This document shows positions 58,514 to 64,000 of a stretch of 64,000 nt of DNA, piece after piece; position 1 is the first letter of the stretch, and each line of letters opens with the position of its first letter. The stretch comes from DASRBN01 sp035294305 (lineage in GTDB: Bacteria > Chloroflexota > Ktedonobacteria > Ktedonobacterales > Ktedonobacteraceae), in the NCBI GenBank assembly GCA_035294305.1, contig DATGLD010000008.1, positions 124,001 to 188,000 on the forward strand, in the 5' to 3' direction. The translations under genes were made by a program, and so were the position numbers. The notes under the pieces were generated by a model. The model made no database searches, was not told where the DNA came from, and saw nothing but the letters and a program-made list of their open reading frames with translations.

Positions 58514-60967
58514 ATGGCAAAGAAGAAACTTGTAATCGTAGAATCTCCGGCGAAAGCCAAAACTATTGAAAAATTTCTGGGGCGCGACTTCGAAGTACGC
58601 GCCTCGATGGGCCATATTATAGATTTGCCCAAAAAAGGTCTTGGGGTAAATACACGCAAAGACTTTACACCACAATATGAAATCATTGAGAAAAAAGATA
58701 AGCTGATTAATGAATTGAAGGCTGCTTCCAAACGCGCCGATGAAGTCTACCTCGCACCTGACCCCGACCGCGAAGGCGAATTCATCGCGTGGTCGCTGAA
58801 ACACACACTCGATCTCAAAAATCCACGACGTGCCGTCTTCAATGAAATCACAAAAGGGGCCGTCCAGGAAGCCATACGCAAGCCGCGTGATATCGACGAA
58901 GACCTCTTCAACGCCCAGCAGGCTCGCCGTGTCTTAGATCGTCTTGTTGGCTACAAAATCAGTCCGTTGCTCTGGCGGCGCATTCAATCAGGCACAAGTG
59001 CCGGGCGCGTGCAGTCTGTGGCCCTGCGGCTCATTTGCGACCGCGAGGCCGAAATCCGGGCTTTTGTCCCGGAAGAATATTGGAGCATCACTGCATTGCT
59101 GAGCAAGCAAGGGAAGCTAGAACGCTTCGAAGCCAACCTGATCGCGCGCGTCAAAGATATTGCTGCCCTCAGCAGCGAAGAAAGCGGTTCAGAAAGCGAA
59201 GAACCGGTCAATCCCTCGCTCAATGGCGCCGATGGTATGAATGGCGCGCAAAGAGTGCGCGCCGAAAAAGGCCGCATCAAGATTGCCTCAAAAGAAGAGG
59301 CCGATACCATCCTGGCCGATTTAAAGGGCGCGGCATATACTGTTTTGAAGGTTGAGGAGAAGGAACAGCGTCGCCAGCCATATCCACCCTATACCACCAG
59401 CACCTTGCAGCAGGATGCCTCGGCCCGCCTCTACTTCAAACCGAAGAAGACGATGAGCCTGGCGCAGCAACTCTATGAAGGCATCGAACTGGGAGAACGC
59501 GGTCATCAAGGCCTCATCACCTACATGCGTACTGATTCGACCCGCATTTCTGAAGAGGCGCAGGCCAGGGTGAAGGCGTATATCGGGCAAGAATTTGGCC
59601 AGCCATATGTGGGCCAAGGCCGCACCGGAAAGGCCAAAGCGACCACCCAGGATGCCCACGAAGCCATTCGACCAACCGATGTCACGCTGACCCCGCAGAT
59701 CGTCAGGCCCCATCTCTCGCCTGACCAGTTCAAACTCTACAACCTGATCTGGCGGCGTTTCGTGGCCAGTTTCATGACGCCTGCCGTCTTTGATACGGTG
59801 CGGGTGGACATTGTAGCGGCGCAGTATGTCTTTCGTGCCACCGGCTCTCACCTGAAGTTTCCAGGCTTCCTGGCTGTATGGCAGCGTGAAGAAGACGAAA
59901 AATTGCTACCCGCGCTCAAGGCTGATGAAGTGCTTGACCTGCATGGGCTGAAGCCAGAGCAGCATTTCACGCAGCCGCCTCCACGCTATACGGAAGCAAG
60001 TTTGATCAAGGAGCTTGAGGAGCAGGGCATTGGGCGTCCCAGCACCTACGTGCCAATTATTAGCACCATTCAGGATCGTGGCTATGTCGACCAGGATCAG
60101 CGCCGCTTCGTGCCTACCTGGTTAGGTGAGACGGTCAACGAGGTCATGAATAAGCACTTCCCGGACATTGTCGATACTGGCTTCACCGCCGAGATGGAGC
60201 GCAAACTGGATGAGGTTGAAGAGGGTCGCATATCCTGGACAGAATTTTTGCACAGCTTTTATGGCGATTTCAAGGTCTTGATGGAAAAAGCCGAGGCCGA
60301 GATGAACCGCGTGCAGAAGCCGGTCGAAGAGATAGATGAACCATGCCCGGAATGCGGGCGCAATCTTGTGATTCGTACTGGGCGCTTCGGGCGTTTCATC
60401 TCCTGTTCAGGCTTCCCGGAGTGCCGTTATAGCCGCTCCTTCGTGAATAAAACCGGCGCATTGTGTCCCGTTTGTGGCGGCGACCTGGTAGAGCGCAAGA
60501 CAAAACAGAAGAAACGTGTCTTCTTCGGATGTAACAATTACCCGACCTGCAATTTTGCCATCTGGGAGCGCCCCGTACCCGATCTCTGCCCCAATTGTGG
60601 CGGATTGATGGTCATCCCGCGTGCCGGGCAGGACCCGGTCTGTTATGCGGAAGTTGTTGCCGTCCAGAAATCTGCCGAGGAGAAACCCCGGCAGGACGGG
60701 GCAACCTCGCGCCGCACAACACGCAAGAATGCCGAGTCTGAAACGGCGGCAAGCGGGTCTGTGCCTGCTATTTCCCGCCGTTCTACCTCCAGAACCAGAA
60801 AGACTACCGCCGAAACATCCAGTAACGACAAGCTTCCCAGAAGCACAACCCGCAAAGCCAGAATGTCGACTTCAACAACGAGCAGAACCAGGAAAACAAC
60901 GCCGCGATCTTCTACCGCAAAGAAGAAAGCGACAGCCAGGTCAACTGGCAGGAAAACTCCCTCCTGA
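58514..60967 (+). CDS. topA: DNA topoisomerase I
   Basis: Type IA topoisomerase that relaxes negative supercoils. The 817-residue protein has the Toprim start KKLVIVESPAKAKTIEKFL, PDPDREGEFIAW, the active-site Tyr337 in GLITYMRTDSTR, and zinc-finger repeats at the C-terminus (CPECGRNLVIRTGRFGRFISC, CPVCGGDLVERKTKQKKRVFFGC and a third, partial one). The last 80 residues are a basic Ser/Thr/Arg/Lys-rich tail (SRTRKTT, TTRKARMS repeats) as in actinobacterial enzymes. An acidic linker at about 220-250 may be a small insert. Confidence 0.96.
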   Translation: MAKKKLVIVESPAKAKTIEKFLGRDFEVRASMGHIIDLPKKGLGVNTRKDFTPQYEIIEKKDKLINELKAASKRADEVYLAPDPDREGEFIAWSLKHTLDLKNPRRAVFNEITKGAVQEAIRKPRDIDEDLFNAQQARRVLDRLVGYKISPLLWRRIQSGTSAGRVQSVALRLICDREAEIRAFVPEEYWSITALLSKQGKLERFEANLIARVKDIAALSSEESGSESEEPVNPSLNGADGMNGAQRVRAEKGRIKIASKEEADTILADLKGAAYTVLKVEEKEQRRQPYPPYTTSTLQQDASARLYFKPKKTMSLAQQLYEGIELGERGHQGLITYMRTDSTRISEEAQARVKAYIGQEFGQPYVGQGRTGKAKATTQDAHEAIRPTDVTLTPQIVRPHLSPDQFKLYNLIWRRFVASFMTPAVFDTVRVDIVAAQYVFRATGSHLKFPGFLAVWQREEDEKLLPALKADEVLDLHGLKPEQHFTQPPPRYTEASLIKELEEQGIGRPSTYVPIISTIQDRGYVDQDQRRFVPTWLGETVNEVMNKHFPDIVDTGFTAEMERKLDEVEEGRISWTEFLHSFYGDFKVLMEKAEAEMNRVQKPVEEIDEPCPECGRNLVIRTGRFGRFISCSGFPECRYSRSFVNKTGALCPVCGGDLVERKTKQKKRVFFGCNNYPTCNFAIWERPVPDLCPNCGGLMVIPRAGQDPVCYAEVVAVQKSAEEKPRQDGATSRRTTRKNAESETAASGSVPAISRRSTSRTRKTTAETSSNDKLPRSTTRKARMSTSTTSRTRKTTPRSSTAKKKATARSTGRKTPS

Positions 60968-61056
60968 AGAGCGTGGAGCTAGCTCAGGATACTGTTCCGG
61001 TTAAAAACGGATGGAGGACCCGGTCGCATGTCTTTTGGGATAAGCTGCATTTCGTG

Positions 61057-61065
61057 TGCTATAAT
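61057..61065 (+). promoter_or_regulatory. Extended -10 promoter of the isocitrate dehydrogenase gene
   Basis: TGC-TATAAT. TTGGGA at 61035-61040 is a possible -35 at 19 bases. The start codon is about 125 bases further. Confidence 0.55.
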
Positions 61066-61188
61066 CAGGTAGAAGTTAAATATTTTCTCGCTACCGCTAC
61101 CCAGACACTTCCTTGCATTCGAAAGTCGCGAAAAGGCGTTTCTGAACGGGAATGGGACACAGCGTTCTACTTTAAATGGAGGATATTC

Positions 61189-62274
61189 ATGCCGCATGCA
61201 GTAACGCTCATACCAGGCGATGGCACAGGACCGGAAATCACCGAAGCCACGCGCCGGGTACTTGAGGCTACCGGCGTCCAGTTCACCTGGGATCTGCAGC
61301 GTGCCGGGTTAGAAATGTTGGAGAAGCATGGTACCGTCTTACCAGATCAGGTCATCGAATCGATTAAACGCACGAAGGTTGCTTTAAAGGGCCCTATTAC
61401 CACTCCGGTCGGCAAGGGCTCCCGCAGCGCAAATATGGCCCTGCGCAAAAAACTCGATCTCTATGCTAATCTTCGCCCCGCCAAAACCTACCAGGGCCTG
61501 CGTTCGCGCTATGAAAATATCGATATGATTATTGTTCGTGAGAATACCGAAGACCTTTATGCCGGTGTTGAATTTCAGAGAGGCACTCCTGAACAGCAGG
61601 AGATTCTTGAGACGATCGCTCGCACGACAGGAACCCATCTTGACAATGAGTCTGCCATCAGCATCAAATTTATTTCTGTGATGGCGACGCGTCGTATCGT
61701 CAAGTTCGCTTTTGAGTATGCGCGCGCGAATGGTCGTCGCAAAGTGACCGCCGTACATAAGGCCAATATCATGAAATTCTCCGATGGCCTCTTTCTCGCT
61801 ACCGCTCAGGAGGTGGCTAAGGAATATCATGATATCCAGTTCGAGGATCGCATCGTCGATAATATGTGTATGCAGCTGGTGCAGAAGCCGGAGCAATACG
61901 ATGTGCTGGTGCTGCCCAACCTCTACGGCGATATTATTTCCGATCTTTCGGCCGGTCTTATTGGTGGTCTGGGTGTCGCGCCGGGCGCGAACATTGGCAG
62001 CCAGTACGCGGTATTCGAGCCGGTGCACGGCAGCGCCCCCAAGTATGCGGGCCAGAACAAGGTCAATCCTATGGCGATGATGTTCTCCGGCGTGCTCATG
62101 CTCCGCCACCTTTGTGAGAAGGATGCCGCCAATCGCCTGGAGAGGGCCATCGCCCAGGTCATCGCCGAGGGTAAGAACGTTACCTACGACCTCAAGCCGC
62201 GCCCTGATGATCCAACGGCTGTCGGGACCTCGCAGGTAGCGGACGCGGTCATCGAAAAATTGCAGAGACAGTAA
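61189..62274 (+). CDS. Isocitrate dehydrogenase, NAD-type (IDH3/IMDH-like)
   Basis: Oxidative decarboxylase of the isocitrate/isopropylmalate dehydrogenase family. The 361-residue product has IPGDGTGPEITEATRRVLE, the substrate loop SRSANMALRKKLDLYANLRP, IVRENTEDLYAGVE, and the signature NLYGDIISDLSAGLIGGLGVAPGANIG. The S-x-N-x-x-L-R-K pattern and VRENTEDLYAG favour isocitrate over isopropylmalate; the cofactor-loop residues after VFEPVHGSAPKYAG fit NAD. The upstream extension to 60973 is excluded because GGAGG lies just before the ATG at 61189. A rhodanese gene follows 37 bases later. Confidence 0.92.
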   Translation: MPHAVTLIPGDGTGPEITEATRRVLEATGVQFTWDLQRAGLEMLEKHGTVLPDQVIESIKRTKVALKGPITTPVGKGSRSANMALRKKLDLYANLRPAKTYQGLRSRYENIDMIIVRENTEDLYAGVEFQRGTPEQQEILETIARTTGTHLDNESAISIKFISVMATRRIVKFAFEYARANGRRKVTAVHKANIMKFSDGLFLATAQEVAKEYHDIQFEDRIVDNMCMQLVQKPEQYDVLVLPNLYGDIISDLSAGLIGGLGVAPGANIGSQYAVFEPVHGSAPKYAGQNKVNPMAMMFSGVLMLRHLCEKDAANRLERAIAQVIAEGKNVTYDLKPRPDDPTAVGTSQVADAVIEKLQRQ

Positions 62275-62311
62275 TGATCCACCGGTGTGCTGCAAGAAAG
62301 GACAGCTATCT

Positions 62312-62719
62312 ATGGAACCAATCTCGGTCAACGATATGGTCGCCGATGCGCGTACGCGCATAAAGGGCCTCTCGAAGGAGGAAATGGAGCGCGAACTTGA
62401 GGCGGGCGAAGCAGTCATTATCGACATCCGCGATCCCCGCGAGCGCTGGCGCGAGGGTACAATTCCAGGGGCGAAACACGTCCCGCGCGGCATGCTCGAA
62501 TTCTGGGCCGATCCTCAATCAGAATATCACAAGCGTTTTATGGACCCCGAGAAGCGCACGATTCTCTACTGTGCCGGCGGTTTGCGTTCATCATTGGCGG
62601 CAGACGTTTTGCAGAAGATGGGCTACAAAGACGTAGCTCACCTGGAGATGGGCTTTGATAGATGGAAAGTAGGGGGTGGTGCGTGGGAAGAGGTTCCGAT
62701 TCCTGATAATCTGCGCTGA
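62312..62719 (+). CDS. Rhodanese-domain sulfurtransferase
   Basis: A 135-residue single-domain rhodanese. VIIDIRDPRERWREGTIPGAKHVPRG opens the domain; the persulfide Cys87 lies in the loop CAGGLRS. It may carry sulfane sulfur for cofactor or detoxification chemistry. Start ATG at 62312 with AAAGGA nine bases before it. It follows the isocitrate dehydrogenase gene and probably shares its transcript; a terminator hairpin lies five bases after its stop. Confidence 0.92.
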   Translation: MEPISVNDMVADARTRIKGLSKEEMERELEAGEAVIIDIRDPRERWREGTIPGAKHVPRGMLEFWADPQSEYHKRFMDPEKRTILYCAGGLRSSLAADVLQKMGYKDVAHLEMGFDRWKVGGGAWEEVPIPDNLR

Positions 62720-62723
62720 GAAA

Positions 62724-62749
62724 CCAGGGCGACCGCGCGGTTACCCTGG
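62724..62749. terminator. Bidirectional hairpin between convergent genes
   Basis: CCAGGG (62724-62729) pairs with CCCTGG (62744-62749), with ACCG/CGGT inside. It is between the rhodanese gene (ends 62719) and glpX (ends 62765). Confidence 0.65.
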
Positions 62750-62764
62750 CTCTCTACTGTCTAT

Positions 62765-63829
62765 TTACTCGATGCGCATCTTTCCTAGAGAACCCGCCGT
62801 CGTGCGCCACTTATGACGTGCCTGGATATAGCGCACCGTGCCGGAGCGGGAGCGCATCATCACTGACGATGTGCGAGCACCCCAACCATAATATTCAACG
62901 CCCGCCACCAGTTCCCCGCTCGTTATGCCGGTAGCCGCGAACGAGACATCGTTGCCTTTCACAAGATCATCCGTATCTAGAACCTGGTCAGGATCAATAC
63001 CGTCCGCTCTCAAGCGGTCTCGCTCCCGGCTCAGCTCTCGCTCCAGATCGGCAGGATTCAAGTTTCCGCGATCCTTTTCCGTCAAGGGCCAGATTTTACA
63101 TTGAATCTCCCCACCGACGCATTTAATAGCGGCTGCCGCCAGCACCGCCTCGGGGGCACCTCCGATGCCCATCAGTACATCAACGCCAGTATAATCTTCC
63201 ATAGCAGCTTGAATCGCTGCCGACACGTCCCCATCGCTGATCAGCCGGATGCGTGCCCCCGCCTCTCGAATCTGGCGAATGATGTCCTTGTGGCGTGGGC
63301 GATCAAGAATTACGACCGTCACATCATCGATACGAGCAGAACGCACCTTGGCGATACGCTGCAGATTCGTCGCCACCGGCGCATTAATGTCGATCACTCC
63401 TCTGGCTATCGGGCCAACGGCGATCTTTTCCATATAGTAGACGCCTGGAGGAGCCGAATACATACTGCCCCGTTCCGCCGTAGCTACAACAGCCAGCGCT
63501 CCAGGAAGCCCCAACGCGAGCAGCCGTGTGCCATCAACCGGATCAACAGCCACATCTACGTCCGGTGGTAAGCCATTGCCGACCTGCTCGCCTACGTAAA
63601 GCATAGGAGCCTCATCCTTTTCACCCTCGCCAATCACCACGATGCCATTCATATCAACCCCATCGAGCGCTTTACGCATGGCATCTACAGCCGCCTGGTC
63701 AACTTTCTCTTTATCCCCTTTGCCCATCCACCGCCCGGCACTCAAGGCGGCGGCCTCGGTGACGCGCACCAATTCCATCGCGAGATTGCGCTCCCTGGTA
63801 CCCGACTCCTCAAAACGTGTTTCCGTCAT
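62765..63829 (-). CDS. glpX: Class II fructose-1,6-bisphosphatase
   Basis: GlpX-type phosphatase of gluconeogenesis (and, in some lineages, sedoheptulose-1,7-bisphosphate). The 354-residue product has ELVRVTEAAALSAGRWMGKGDKE, GEGEKDEAPMLYVGE, the metal-binding DPVDGTRLLALG, ISDGDVSAA and GIGGAPEAVLAAAA. The ATG at 63829 has GGAGG about 11 bases upstream; the frame extends to 63934, but that part has no homology. It converges on the rhodanese gene. Confidence 0.95.
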   Translation of the reverse strand: MTETRFEESGTRERNLAMELVRVTEAAALSAGRWMGKGDKEKVDQAAVDAMRKALDGVDMNGIVVIGEGEKDEAPMLYVGEQVGNGLPPDVDVAVDPVDGTRLLALGLPGALAVVATAERGSMYSAPPGVYYMEKIAVGPIARGVIDINAPVATNLQRIAKVRSARIDDVTVVILDRPRHKDIIRQIREAGARIRLISDGDVSAAIQAAMEDYTGVDVLMGIGGAPEAVLAAAAIKCVGGEIQCKIWPLTEKDRGNLNPADLERELSRERDRLRADGIDPDQVLDTDDLVKGNDVSFAATGITSGELVAGVEYYGWGARTSSVMMRSRSGTVRYIQARHKWRTTAGSLGKMRIE

Positions 63830-63900
63830 AAATACGCTGTCCTCCTTTGACTTTCGTATATACTGCTCGGGATAGTCGCTCGTTTTTGTGCTAGAAGCCT

Positions 63901-64000
63901 CTAAATTGTTATTTGCCGGCGTCGTACACGACAATGCTCGGCCAACATGATAGCGCGTAGCTTGTCCACTGCCTCTTCAAGGTGGCCTTGCCTATTTAAG
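63901..64000 (-). CDS. C-terminal end of a gene running off the window (possible)
   Basis: From the right edge the minus strand is open for 32 codons (LNRQGHLEEAVDKLRAIMLA and on to RRQITI) and stops at 63901. The amphipathic-helix look suggests coding, but only the tail is visible and no family can be named. It would end 71 bases before the glpX start. Confidence 0.35.
   Translation of the reverse strand, partial: LNRQGHLEEAVDKLRAIMLAEHCRVRRRQITI

Noticed and set aside
61384..62493. 369-codon frame antisense to isocitrate dehydrogenase
   Set aside because: Mirror of a conserved gene with SD and domain support.
1..64000. CRISPR array, tRNA, rRNA or prophage
   Set aside because: No regularly spaced direct repeats, no tRNA-like T-loop/anticodon arrangement, no phage structural genes found on either strand.

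Overview
The window is a stretch of bacterial chromosome of roughly 55% GC with short operons, mostly good Shine-Dalgarno (SD) sites, many leaderless-length gaps filled by short palindromic repeats, and no rRNA, tRNA, prophage or CRISPR array that I can see. The mix of genes suggests a monoderm, spore-former-like Chloroflexota, most probably class Ktedonobacteria: a MurT/GatD lipid II amidation pair, an actinobacterial-type selenocysteine formate dehydrogenase, an XPB-type helicase, lipoprotein oligopeptide-binding proteins, and several receptor/response-regulator proteins of unfamiliar architecture. That placement is inference from remembered family distributions, not from a search.

Layout. 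0-3.4 kb: a formate dehydrogenase catalytic subunit whose reading frame is interrupted by one in-frame UGA with a textbook bacterial SECIS hairpin, so it is a selenoprotein. 4.1-6.6 kb: ftsH and thpR. 6.8-10 kb: two tandem secreted paralogues of unknown function. 10.4-14.9 kb: a small membrane protein, then a minus-strand group alpha/beta hydrolase, XPB helicase, thioredoxin-like protein, ManA. 15.8-22.2 kb: signalling and metabolism, including a receiver-GGDDF protein, ThiL, and a membrane receptor that joins two zinc-finger-like modules to an extracellular type 1 periplasmic-binding domain. 22.3-24.4 kb: yebC-ruvC-ruvA. 24.5-26.7 kb: a hydrolase and an orphan histidine kinase. 27-33.3 kb: plus-strand run yraN, zinc-ribbon protein, tsaE-tsaB-rimI-tsaD (t6A tRNA modification), ROK sugar kinase, acetyltransferase. 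33.4-37.6 kb: metG, a ThiF/MoeB-like E1 enzyme, and two tandem receiver-only proteins. 37.6-46.1 kb: a complete oligopeptide ABC transporter (two binding lipoproteins, B, C, D, F). 46.1-50.8 kb: two unrecognised proteins and a long TPR protein. 51-54.8 kb: cyclic-nucleotide-binding protein, nrdR, hpf and a ClpX-type zinc-finger protein. 54.9-57.6 kb: gatD-murT. 58.5-64 kb: topA, NAD-type isocitrate dehydrogenase, rhodanese, glpX.

The most interesting structure outside genes is a population of short GC-rich repeats (consensus pieces GTAGGGGC..GATTGATCGCGCC and GTAGGGGCGCCCTTGTGGGC) found in at least fifteen intergenic places and, more surprisingly, apparently inside three coding sequences (the receptor, murT and tsaE), where they would encode extra peptides in linkers. 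Two TnpB (IS200/IS605-type) relics, several perfect long hairpins, and several enzymes whose key catalytic residue is replaced (a thioredoxin with one cysteine, a hydrolase with Gly for the nucleophile Ser, a receiver with Glu for Asp) are the other points worth checking.
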